Assembly (NCBI GenBank): GCA_020747015.1
Contig: JAGTJM010000008.1
Coordinates: 558,001-622,000 of the forward strand
Reading direction: 5' to 3'
Source: Pyrenochaeta sp. MPI-SDFR-AT-0127
Taxonomy: Eukaryota > Ascomycota > Dothideomycetes > Pleosporales > Cucurbitariaceae
Length of the DNA: 64,000 nt
The position numbers were made by a program, and so were the translations under genes. Below the pieces are notes generated by a model. The model did not search any database and had not been told where the DNA came from. It worked only from the letters and a program-made list of their open reading frames with translations. Positions 35,501-46,372 of the stretch are shown here, piece after piece; position 1 is the first letter of the stretch; every line of letters starts with the position of its first letter.

Positions 35501-37243
35501 TGTTTCTCAGTTGGTGTATTGACCGCTGTCCCGGGACCCGGCATCGCTCGGTCTCAGATCTTTGCTACTCAACAGAGCAAGGCTGACAAGCGGCTCATGA
35601 CACATACAGGGCCGCAATGAGAACTTGTTGCTGACTTCCATCAGCCGAATCCAATTGTTTGTGACCAGAACCTTTTGCAAATCAAGTTCTATCTTAACCC
35701 TGACGATATCAGGCACTGACTGGAGAAGCGCGTAAGACGTCGTGGTTGCAAGTGTTCGTTATTTCAACGATCTAAATGCACTCTTTTCTCGAGAAAGAAA
35801 AAATTCTCAATGATGATGGTTAGATTGATACTAAAATGACCCGCCACATCAGAGGCAGTGTCGTGGAGATATCGACTCTCGGACAGTACCCCTGGGTTGT
35901 CCACTGCAATGCACAGTTAGCCTCGTGCGTATGCAACTGCCGACGTATAGTTTTTAATTTCCAGACCGTGTGGGCGGATGAATATCAGTGCGCTGACGAA
36001 GAAGTGGCTGCGACAGTAGATGGCACCATTATAGGTTCTTAGGTCTCGGGCTTGCCTGTGCCGTAGATTGCGAATAATACCGAAATGAACGAGATTGCTT
36101 CACAATTGTTTTCACTGTCTGGCCTGATACTATCATGAACTGCTTGCAAGGTTTGCTTGCAAGAATCGAGGTATAATTTAGAGAACATTGTGGAAGTATT
36201 CTAATGCAGAGATTATTCTTTATGGTCAACTCTGGACCAAACTTCCAAAGCAAAGTTGCAAAGTCAGCTAATGTCTCAAATACGACACACCTATAAGTGC
36301 TTACAAAACTTTACGGCGGTTTCGGCGTCTTTTGGGCTCCAATTTCTCTTGCGCTACCTGATGACCACTCAAAGAACATTAGGTACGTTGTTGAGCAGAT
36401 TTAGAATGACAATGGCCTATAATTACTTTGAATCCGCCTTACGCCATTGCAGGGAGCGGTCTAAGCAGTGAAGGCTGCCGCCGACTCCAATTGCGAGTAC
36501 GATGAGACCCTGGATTGATTAGATGCTAGTAAAGCTCAAGGCAAGGGATATGAGTTCGGTCCGTACACAGCAGAGATGAGTCCCCACGCGGCAACAGAAG
36601 CGCAGACGCTGAGCAGGACTAATACTGATCAATCCATCATCTCGATGGCGGCCTGGCGCCGATCGATGACAGTATTTTGGCCTAGCCCTCGATCAAATGG
36701 TTGAGCAATGATGGCTGGGGTCAAGAACGGAAGGTGTGTGGTAGCTGCGGTTGTGTAACCGGAGCCAGTTGCAAAGTGTTTGGGCGCCAATGGACGCGAA
36801 TCGACGTCCAGGTTCGAAGCGACGGAGGAAGCCTAATAGTATGTACACACTGTTTACCATGCAGCCATCACAAAATTCTCTGGAAAATACTGGAGGGCGC
36901 GGCACTGCAATCCATACGGGGTATGGAGGTGGGCGTGACGCCATGCAAATTGAACAGGGATCATTAGCGATGGGAGAGTATATTCGAGAGTGCTGGACCT
37001 GACGAGATTCCGGTCTGAAAGAGTCGGGGTCCAAAGGCCGGATCATGCCAAGCAGCATAAACAATATTGATTCTGGAGCGGTGCAGGTAAAAGTCTTACA
37101 TCGACGGGTTCTGCCTAATTGGGCGTGAGCTGCGTCAGTACTCCAACGCTTTGGCACATATAAATAATTTTCAACGTACCATCCTAGAATCTTAAGACGA
37201 CAGTCACGCTTTTTTTCCTGTTTATTGAACTCTGTTGCTAGTG
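32521..37243. other. 4.7 kb gap between ega3 and uge3; no sph3 recognised
   Basis: In the Aspergillus cluster, as I recall it, sph3 (spherulin-4 domain, GH135) lies between ega3 and uge3. Reading all frames here I found no spherulin-like segment and no other conserved protein. Frames are short. The longest, 187 codons on the minus strand at 36693-37256, overlaps the uge3 start and has no family resemblance. A strongly decayed gene could have escaped by-eye reading. The right end holds the uge3 promoter. Confidence 0.55.
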
Positions 37244-38777
37244 ATGGAGACTTCATTGCACTTCGGGACCACGTCGTCCTCGTCTTCTACATTTTCCTTA
37301 TCGCCATCGGCGACCCCCGAGGCAGTGTGCACGCCGGGAACACAAAGATCAGTACTTTTTGATGACGATGTCGCAGCTGATCCATTGGACATCAATGGGG
37401 GCAGTTCGTCTTTCATTATGGTCGTTGGCGGCCTAGGTTATATTGGGTCGCATACCGTGTTGGAGTTGCTGAAGGAAGGTTATAATGTTCTTGTCATCGA
37501 TGACCTGAGCAATTCGTATAAAAATGTGCTTGACAGGATCGAAACGCTAGCCATGGAATACTTTGCAACGAAAGAAACGTCCATGCCGACTATTCATTTC
37601 CGGCAGCTAGACTATCGGAGCCCCGTCATGCACTCAGTGTTGGCCAGTTATACATCTTATTCGATCAGTAGCAAGCCGGCTTCTGTCTCCAAAAATTTTC
37701 CATTTTCGACCCTCCATCGAACGGATTCGGGAATTGACATGGATATGGACAATGCGCAAGAACCGGCTCTGGGGCGGCAATCCAGGATCTCTGGTGTGAT
37801 TCATTTCGCAGCATACAAGTCTGTCGAAGAAAGCATTCGAATGCCACTTAGATACTACAACAACAACGTCTGTGGACTAGTGAATTTCCTTGGTCAGCTC
37901 GAAGAGTTTGGTATCAAGAACTTTGTCTTTTCGTCCTCAGCAACAGTCTATGGTGAAGGCGCGAATTGTGGAGTGCCACTTCGCGAGGAGTTATGCGTGC
38001 ATCATCCAGAGGCATTTATCGACAACGATGGAATCGAGCAGCGCGTTCTGCCGGGTGTCTTGGGCCTCACTTCCCCCTACGGTCGTTCCAAGTTCATGTG
38101 CGAATCCATCCTTGCGGATGTTGCCAAATCAGATCCGACATGGTCAATCACAGCTTTGCGATACTTCAACCCAGTGAGTAAACATGGGCGCTTGAGATGA
38201 CCCACCACTGACCTAAATAACTAGGTTGGCTGCCACGAATCCGGTATCTTGGGTGAGGATCCTCGACAGAAGCCGAGCAATTTGATTCCAGTCGTTGCAA
38301 CTGTTCTTACTGGTGCCAAACCAGCTCTAGATATTTTCGGCACTGATTGGGACACCCCCGATGGGACAGCCGTTCGTGACTTTATTCATGTGGTTGATCT
38401 AGCGAGGGGGCATATTGCAGCTTTGGCAGCTTCAGCAGCCGGTCGTACCAAGGCCCCATTTCGCGCTTACAATCTGGGTAAGTATTCATACGCTTGTTGA
38501 TCAAAGACCTACGCTAACTTCCGTAGGTACTGGACGAGGGCATACCGTTCGCGAGGTACTCCGTAGCTTGGAACATGCATCTCAGCGAAAAATTCCCGCC
38601 CGCGAGGTCGGAAGACGGGCTGGAGATGTTGGCTTCTGCGTGGCAGAGGTTCAACGAGCAGAGATCGAGCTACAATGGAGGGCGGAGAGGACCTTAGATG
38701 ACTGCTCTGGCGATGTTTGGAATTTCACGAAAGCTCGATGTTCCGAGGTTCAAGCGCTTGACACTTTGATGTGTTAG
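37244..38777 (+). CDS. uge3: UDP-glucose/UDP-GlcNAc 4-epimerase (Uge3-like)
   Basis: Three exons, 37244-38173, 38225-38477 and 38527-38777, join in phase and give 477 residues. It is an extended short-chain dehydrogenase: the NAD-binding GGLGYIGSHT loop is at residues 62-71, VIDDLSNS follows the second strand, SSSATVYG carries the catalytic Ser/Thr, and Tyr279-x3-Lys283 lies in SPYGRSKF. DFIHVVDLARGHIAAL and the C-terminal RTLDD are epimerase signatures. It has a Ser-rich N-terminal extension of about 55 residues and a variable insert (about residues 140-185) before ISGVIHFAAYKSVEESI. It should interconvert UDP-Glc/UDP-Gal and UDP-GlcNAc/UDP-GalNAc in the cytosol, supplying GAG synthesis. The cluster context favours Uge3 over the housekeeping Uge5-type enzyme; sequence alone does not settle this. 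Confidence 0.9.
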
Positions 38778-40218
38778 GTATGAAGACAAAAGGTTCTGAA
38801 TGAGTTAGGTGTTTCGGTGTCGTACTTCCAATCCTCGTTCTTTCTTTGTCCTTGTCCATACACGTGTAGCATTGGCGACTCGGCGTTCCATCTTCGATGC
38901 AAAACGTATCGAAAGGTTGCATGGTAATTTTTATTTAAAATTAAGATAGACCAGAGTCGTGAAATAATGAGGAAGCATGTTTGATCGAGTCTTGCATCCA
39001 TAAGCTCCATAGCGATCGCCTTTGGCTATATATGTGCGCCTAGATTTGCCACGGAGTAGAAAGAGGGCACGAGGTCGATTTTGCCGCAGCCAAGTCATGA
39101 CGAGCATTATCTCATTGATGCTTCTATGCCTGTCCACAGGAATTCCCCGCTTCTGGACGGCAGTTGTAGGCCCGCATAAAAAGATCCAAAAGTGTGGCTC
39201 AACGGTGGATCCGGCTGACCCAAAGATGGTGATAATCATGTCTCAACAAGCATGTGTAGTCTCTTTCTGTGGGTGCCTGTGGAGGGTAAAAGGGGCAAAT
39301 GCGTGAGGCCCTACCAATTTTGCTGATGGTTGCTTGGAAGGGGATACTGTGCAACTTCAACAAGTTGTCTTATGTGTGGCAGTCGGCCCTGTCAGTGGCT
39401 CAAAAGTAGGGCAAGTCATATCTTGTCTAATCTAGATTGACTTGTGGGGTGAATTTAGGATCTGAATGGGTGAGGTCAATGTTGATATCTGATAAGACAG
39501 AGTCGGGCTGCGAGAGCCAAGGCCGGCTTGCGTCTAACCGACATTCTGGGAGGTACGAACTGGCGCCATGCCACGTACGCGGCTAGGTATCAAGCCAGCT
39601 GAATGGAGATCAAAAAGTTCTTTGTGGTCCAGCAAGGGAACACGCTCAGCTCCTGTCAACTGCGATGGCATGTAGCCCACCAGTAAGGTGTTCTGTAATA
39701 GAAGAGTGGTGACGGGTGGGTGGGCCAGCACTTCCTAGTTGAAACGGGTTGCTAGCAAATCGGAAGAAGGGAACCCTGGCGGGTTGGCGCACAGGCGATG
39801 AAATGGTGGCCGCTCAGCGGTAACGGTACCGCAGATGGCTAGAGACGAGGACAGCGGGACAGCCCCCCGCACTACCAGTGGCTGTTGGGCCGAGGGTTCC
39901 CACGCTGCCACGGAATTGCATGCGGAAGGGCAGGATCCGGCGTTGTACACAGTGCGACAAAGAAGCCAAAAGCACGTAAGGGAGGAGGGCTGGTTTCGGC
40001 GACAGCCTTCGCTTGAGCTTGCGCTATGCCGATCGAAGTTTGGTAGCGATCGACCTGAAGGCGCTAGACAACACACGTGACGTCCACCCGCACGCCGTTG
40101 TTCGCGCGCCAGTTCTCCGTCGTCCACGTCTCCATCGACTCCGGATGACCTGTCGCGAAGCCGACACGACGCAGCAATCGTACGACTGTCATCGCTCGTG
40201 TATGTCGCTTGACTCCAG
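38778..40218. other. Intergenic between uge3 and Zn2Cys6 gene
   Basis: No gene is recognised. A 166-codon minus-strand frame at 39735-40235 has no family resemblance and overlaps the start of the regulator gene. The region holds the uge3 3' end and the regulator promoter. Confidence 0.55.
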
Positions 40219-42389
40219 ATGCCTCCTTCGGCCATGGTGATGCCTGTCCAATCAGTACCGGGCGTCCCTATGCCGGCTGGCGGCGTAGATCCCGTGTTCT
40301 GGGGCCATCAGGACTTCTCGTCCGCGTCCACATCGCCATTGTCACCGTCTCTGGGCCTTCACCTCTCGCCAACAACCAGCGTCACTACCCAGGAGAGCTT
40401 CGGTGGCGGCACTCCGCCCATGCAGACTCCGCCGTCTGAAAGTGGCAAAAAGAGCTCGCAAAACGGCCACAAGAACACTCAGAAGGAGCCCAACGGCAAC
40501 CAAGCGAGGGCTTCAGTTGCTGTCGCATGTGTCCCGTGTCGAAGCAGGCATCTCAAGTGCGACGGCGGCGTGCGATGTTCAAGATGTAGGACTGACAATG
40601 TCGAATGCACTTATATCAAGTCAAGACGTGGCTGGAAAGGCAAAAAGAAGAACAAGGACGAAAGCGCCCCACCCGTGACCCTCAATGGTGCGTACTTGCA
40701 ACCGCCTCAACGCGCTGGACTAATTCGTCACCAGGACTTGCTACCTCTGAAGTTGCTCTCAGCAATGGTCAACTCTCGTCGCCTGAGTACTCATATAATG
40801 GCGATGTCCCTCTTATGAACCAGCTTAGCCCAACCAACAGTCTTGGCGCCAGACCTGTTGCCCCTCCAGTTGCCCAAATCAATCTGAATGGAACTGCACG
40901 GGTCAATCGTTTTGGCCACCTTGGCCCTGAAACTGCCATTCAGGCGTTTTTCCACTTTTTCTACAATTCTCATCCATTCTGTCTGCCAGAGCCAAGATTA
41001 CTGGAGGTCTTCAAGGAACGACAAGCCCCGCTGCTAGAGTATGCCGTTCAATTCATTGGATCCAGTTTCATGCCTTCAGTCCCCACGCAAATGTACAAGG
41101 AAGCACTAGATCGACACATCAACAACGGAAACTACCCAAGAGACGCATGGTCTGTGCAAGCGCTGATGCTCTTCGCCATCGGTCTCCATGCACACAATGA
41201 GGTACCACGAGCCGCTCAAATATTCACCACTGCCCAGGCATTGACATTGGAGCTTGGCCTCAACCGGATGGAGTTTGCAATCGTGCACGGAGAGAGCGAC
41301 CCACAACTAGAAGAGAGCTGGCGGAGAACATGGTGGTCTATGTTCACAGTGAATGGAATGATGACGGCCGTCAACCCAGGTGTCCAATTCAGACTAAAAG
41401 ATATTGTGACGGATGTTCCACTACCATGCGAGAACGACCAATATTTCTCAGGCGTAAGTGACATCCATGATATCTGTCAATCCTTCTTGGCAGCACATTT
41501 TACTTTATCTTCATCGGGCCGTCTCCGCAGACCTGCAAGATGATATCACCTGATTGTACATTGAAGCGTACGCTAACGTCCACGACAGCACATCCCCTAC
41601 CCTAATACTCTCCAAGACTACGACGACTCCGCCTTCCTTCCCAGTCTCCCCACCTTCAGCTCTTTTACCTACCTCATCGATGCAGTCCGGATTCTAGGCA
41701 AGGTCTTCGAATGCGCACGACTCGACTCCACCTTTGAGTACCATGCCGTCGATGTCGTTGATCAATACCTCTGCAATTGGCGCCTGCATCTGCCCCCATC
41801 CAAATTTGAAATTGTCAACAACGATGGCCACGTTGATGAGGTGCTGTTTCAAGCGCACATGGTAAATGCAGGCAGCACGATTATGCTGCACCGACCGAGG
41901 AGCAACCTGGGTTTTGGAAGGGTAGAGGGTGTGAATATTTGCGTGCAGCCAGGACAAGTGCTATTGCCGACGCAAACTAGAGAAATCCATACCGCCAAAT
42001 GTCGCACGTCTGCCGAAAATATCTCGGCCCTTATTCGACTCCCAGGACATCTACTTTACCATACACCGTTTTTCACTTGCGTGGTGGTCATGGCATCCGT
42101 TGTTCATCTCTCCTACTGGTCTTTCCTTGTCCCCGATGGCCAAGACGACATCATCAAGCAATCCATCCGTCTAGATGTCGGCACGCTACAGCAATACTCC
42201 AACACTTGGCCTATTGCAAGCGTTGTCCTAGGCCAAGTACGGGGTGTTGCACATACACTCTTCAACAGCAAAAAGGCTATGAGCATCCATCTCTGGAGCA
42301 ACATCGACCACAACGATGTCATCCGCAACGTTATCGAAGATGGCGGCCACGTGCCTCCACAGAACTACGCACAACTGATCGCTCCGTAA
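40219..42389 (+). CDS. Zn2Cys6 fungal transcription factor next to the GAG cluster
   Basis: Three exons, 40219-40687, 40735-41453 and 41589-42389, join in phase and give 662 residues. The N-terminus is low-complexity (Pro/Ser/Thr/Gly). The zinc cluster is C104-x2-C107-x6-C114-x5-C120-x2-C123-x6-C130, followed by the basic stretch KSRRGWKGKKKNK. The middle homology region includes FFHFFYNSHPFCLPEP, ALMLFAIGLHAHNE, TLELGLNRMEF and SWRRTWWSMF. The second intron (135 bases) is long. At the 3' end, a GTAAGA donor at 42386 and acceptor ending 42437 would replace the stop and extend the protein to 42453. It is nuclear. Its position 1.4 kb after uge3 makes it a candidate regulator of the cluster, which is inference only. 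Confidence 0.87.
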
Positions 42390-43281
42390 GAACCATCACA
42401 CGACTCTCCAACATACAACACACTGACTATCACACAGCATGTTAAAGTCTTAGAAGCCTCCCGAATACCCGATACACGCTCAAACATCACATCCTTGTCA
42501 TGAAATATTTCAGAGTTTCTACTTCGGGCGCTCGCGTATGTCTTGCACGCCAATCAACGCCCTAATGTCCCCACCGTCTCCCACTTCTCGGACTTTATTG
42601 CTCCCTCTTCTTCTTCTTCTTCTCCTCCTGCCTTCGTTTCAAAGGACTCATATTTGTACAATGCGCATTTACTATCATACCCACATATCATCTCCTACTC
42701 GCTCGCTACTTCCTTTTTTTTTCCTTTGGTGGTACGGATCGACCGTATCGCAGGCGTTCCCTTTTTTTATTGGACGGGAGTTTCAACGATCAACAGCAGG
42801 CGAAGAGGAAGGTTCTGCTATAATTATGGGAAAATTCACGAGGATATGAATGGATTGTTGGCTTGTCACACGCTTGAGATAGCTGTCGGTCTGGGCTCTG
42901 GTTTTTACGATGGCCCCCCTTATTTTGGAGTAGAGAAAGAAAAGCGACCGTTTACCCTTCACTTGGAGACATGAATTCCCAAGAAAACTGTGATAACATG
43001 AACGACTCTTTCTTGCGTCACATCTCATGTGTAAATCATATAGCAAAGCCAGAGGACAGTCTAATATTGTTCATTCATCAGAACGCTAGCTAGTCCAGCG
43101 TTCCGCGTCGGACGAAACGCTCCGCCCATTGTTGCTCATCTTGCACCATTTTCGCTAAGAATGTCCGAAGCCCGTAAGAGCTACCGTCTCTGCAAATCCT
43201 CCGACCGCTAAATCCCGTGAACTGTGTCGTGTACCCATTACAACGTCCTAGTTTCGACTAGGGGCGAGCTCATGGCCGTAT
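42390..43281. other. Convergent intergenic region, pyrimidine-rich
   Basis: This holds the 3' ends of the Zn2Cys6 gene and the Ran gene. A CTT/TTC-rich tract lies around 42600-42635. A 143-codon plus-strand frame here is low-complexity and has no recognisable domain. Confidence 0.55.
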
Positions 43282-44229
43282 CTACAAATCGGCGTCATCC
43301 TCATCGGGCAGGGGCATCTGGGCAGCGTCCTGCATTTCCTTCTGGTACTGCTCGAGCACGGCCTGGTCGACCTGGACCTCAGGAGGAGCAAGGGCGGGAG
43401 CAGCGACGAATTCCTAAAAAAAGTTATACGTTAGCAAACTGGCGATCTCTGGGCTCTAAACCATCGTACCAAAGTCTGGTTGCCAACAAGTTTCCGGGCG
43501 AGCCACAAGAAAGGCTTCTCGAAGTTGTAGTTGGACTTGGCGGAAATGTCGTAGTACTGAAGATTCTTCTTTCGGTGGAAGGTGATGGACTTTGCCTTGA
43601 CCTTGCGCTCCTTCACGTCGACTTTGTTGCCGGTGAGGACAATGGGGATGTTCTCGCAGACACGGACAAGGTCACCTAGATATCGTTAGTGTAAGAAAAC
43701 GATGCGATCGAAATGACGCAACATACGGTGCCAGTTGGGAACGTTCTTATATGTGATACGCGAGGTTACGTCGAACATGATGATACCGCACTGTCCGTTG
43801 ATGTAGTATCCATCACGGAGACCACCGAACTTCTCCTGACCTGCGGTATCCCACACGTCGAACTGAATGGGTCCGAGGTTCTGTTGTTGTTATCAGTATG
43901 CCGTATCGTGCGAGGACGAGGAAATCGGGCGACGTACGGTGGTGAAGCCGAGTGGGTGGACCTCGACTCCGAGCGTCGCAATGTACTTCTTCTCGAACTC
44001 TCCCGTCAGATGGCGCTTGACGAAGGTGGTCTGCGGATAATTTGTTAGCAACCTTCTTCGCAGCGCTGTCGTATGATTGCACTGCTCTTGGTGGCGCTCA
44101 GGCGTCAATCGGCGGCTCAACAAGCGCAACAGGGGACAAAAAGTTCGAGCATACCTTTCCGGTACCACCATCACCGACAAGCACAAGCTTGAAGGTGGGA
44201 ATGTTGCCTTGTGCGGCAGTCTCGGCCAT
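43282..44229 (-). CDS. gsp1: Ran GTPase (Gsp1)
   Basis: Five exons join in phase: 44229-44155, 44030-43938, 43880-43727, 43675-43470 and 43413-43282, giving 219 residues. All G motifs are intact: GDGGTGKTTF (G1), the switch I region with YIATLGVEVHPL, DTAGQEKFGGLRDGYYI (G3), NKVD (G4) and SAKSNYNFEKPFLWLARKL (G5). The acidic C-terminus ending DEDDADL is typical of Ran. It drives nuclear import and export and spindle assembly, cycling between nucleus and cytosol. Intron 1 (124 bases) splits the P-loop between GTGK and TT. This is a single-copy housekeeping gene in most fungi. Confidence 0.97.
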
Positions 44230-44843
44230 GGCTGTGGTTTGTTGTGGCGGGGTGATGGGCGATGTGGGTATTGCGCAATACTGTGAGAATGGTGAATTAG
44301 TTGGGGTCGCACGGTATGGTTGAGCAAGTCTGTGTGTGGTGCAGTCGTACCTCTAATTAGTGAGTGGGGAAGGTTGGCGGGCTTGGGGTGCACTTTCAGA
44401 GGGGCAAGAAGAGGTTTTGTTGTGCAAGGTGAGTGTTGGCCGGGCGGTGTGGATCCCGCTTGGCGCCGCCTCTCCTGCCACAATTTCTAGCACAGGCAAA
44501 GGCAACGCTCTAGGCAGCGATAGGCGCGCTTTGTCTTTGAAATCAAGCGTCAAACAGCACACAATTGTTAATCAAGTAAAACACGATCATTCTTTGCTTG
44601 GTCTCTCCATGCAGTAACGCCGGGTATCATGCTATGCTCGTTGAACCAAAACGAGTGCGCCACGCAGCCGACGCTGTTGTTCATTCAGCCTCGTCCACGG
44701 CTTCCACCCGAGGCATGTTTTTTACCGGATGCTGGATAGGGCTCCTCGTGAAGCCTCTGCTGCGGATGCCGTGTCTCCATCTCAAGTGGGTAGGATCACT
44801 GCTCCCTACAGTGTGCTATCCCCTGTACATGGTCGTGGCTGCG
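44230..44843. other. Intergenic upstream of the Ran gene
   Basis: This is the 5' region of the Ran gene and the 3' end of nas2, both on the minus strand. No gene is recognised. Confidence 0.6.
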
Positions 44844-45753
44844 CTACATAGGTAGCAGATGGCAGCCCAACATGCCTCGTCCACCCCAGTCCCTTCGTGG
44901 TGTGAGCTGCACCTCTACAGATTCTGCCGGGCCGCCGTCAGGACTAGGTCGGAGTAGCTTGATCGTTATTGGGAGCTAGCAAGTGTTAGAATCATGCCCA
45001 CCGAGCTTTGGGATAACATGCTGTGCAGGCCCAGGCTCCAGGAACTTGGAGAATGGGAGGCTGCCAGCACAGCATGCCATGTACTCACGTTTTCAGACTG
45101 GGAGACTGCCGCTGCCAGCTGCGTGAGCCTCTCATGATTTGTCCAGTCGACCCAGGCAAACTTGGTAATTGTGTCGCCGACTTTGAGACCTGCTGTGTCT
45201 GCGGGACTGCCACTCACAACGCTGTTGACCCTCGCAAAAGGTGCTTCTAGAGCAGCGGGAGTTGTCTCAATTGCTTGTTGTGCTTGGTTTACCCCGCCTG
45301 GGCTGTTCTGTGCTTGCTGTGCTAATCGCGCATGATGCTCGTGGAGGCCTTTTTCAATACGCGACATGAGGTCCTTGTAATCATTCTTCAGCCTTATTAT
45401 ACGCGCCCGTGTTGTTCGTACTGGTCCACACGGTCAGCCCACGTCTGGATGTGGTGGCGCGTTCATTCCTACTTTGGGGGACATCGATGTCACTGCGCGG
45501 GAACCCGTCGAAGGTCGTGAGGCCGGTGTTCATGTGAACGCCATGCTATGGGCCAGAGATTAGCTGACAGCTACCGCAGAGGCTGTGGCATGCGCACCGA
45601 ATCCAGGACCTGACCCAAGGCCTTGAGCTCTGTCTCGACTCGGTCTTTCTCCGCGATGAGCTCTTGCAGTGAGAGCTGCTCCTTGGGTATTCCGTTCGAA
45701 TAGCCTGCGGACGTCGGTCCTGAAGACACGGTCGGTGCGTGAATGTCGTCCAT
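44844..45753 (-). CDS. nas2: 26S proteasome assembly chaperone Nas2 (p27, PDZ domain)
   Basis: Four exons join in phase: 45753-45598, 45545-45473, 45420-45089 and 44975-44844, giving 230 residues. The N-terminal helical part has LSLQELIAEKDRVETEL and the family sequence HGVHMNTGLTTFDGFPRSDI, then RARIIRLKNDYKDLMSRIE. A PDZ domain follows with FARVNSVVSGSPADTAGL and VGDTITKF. The C-terminal strand ends VQLTPRRDWGGRGMLGCHL, as in Nas2/PSMD9. It binds the Rpt5 ATPase during assembly of the proteasome base. The second exon is only 73 bases but is fixed by the conserved protein sequence on both sides. Confidence 0.95.
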
Positions 45754-46372
45754 ACGCGCTCACATAAACTCTTATTGTAGATAAGGGTCAACAACTGGAT
45801 CACGTCGTGAGCTTGAATGTGGGGTGGGTGGACGGGAAGACCTCAGATGCGGCTCCAGGCGGGGCAGAAAACCCGCCTCCCTGGTTAACCTTTCACATAT
45901 GAATTGAACACTGATGCAAGGCATCTTACTCTTCGAAACTCTGTAGCCACGACCATGAGTCTCGAGTGGCTGCACAAATCGCTCCCGGTAGGGAACATGG
46001 CATGCCACTTCCCCATACGCCAATTCTCCGAGGCAAACGCGTCTCTCCATGGCTTACCACTTCCACGATGCCTCCAAGACTCTTTTATTCCTGCGCAAAC
46101 TGCACCGCCTGACCCTCCTCCTTGCATTGTTTGCCGTCCGCTGAGCCAAGTGCTCCTCTCCGACATGGCTGCACCTGCCTCCAGCACGATGCCCACATCT
46201 TCCCTATCCAGCAGTCATTTACAACCACGCATCGTCAAGCCTCCCTTTGCCCTTCCAGTTCATCCCCCCTCTCCTTAAGTCATCGTCGTTGGATGCCAGT
46301 AGTATTTATCTCATGCCACTTCAGACCCCATACTTGCCCTAACCTAGTGACTAAACCACGACGGTCACTAAG
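45754..46372. other. Divergent intergenic region between nas2 and the RhoGEF gene
   Basis: No gene is recognised. It presumably holds the promoters of both neighbours; a CT-rich stretch lies at 46080-46290. Confidence 0.6.

Noticed and set aside
36693..37256. 187-codon minus-strand frame upstream of uge3
   Set aside because: It overlaps the uge3 start, has no domain or signal and shows irregular composition; most likely a chance frame.
39735..40235. 166-codon minus-strand frame
   Set aside because: No family resemblance, and it overlaps the start of the Zn2Cys6 gene on the other strand.
42543..42974. 143-codon plus-strand frame after the Zn2Cys6 gene
   Set aside because: Starts in a low-complexity Ser/Pro tract made by a TTC-rich run; no domain.
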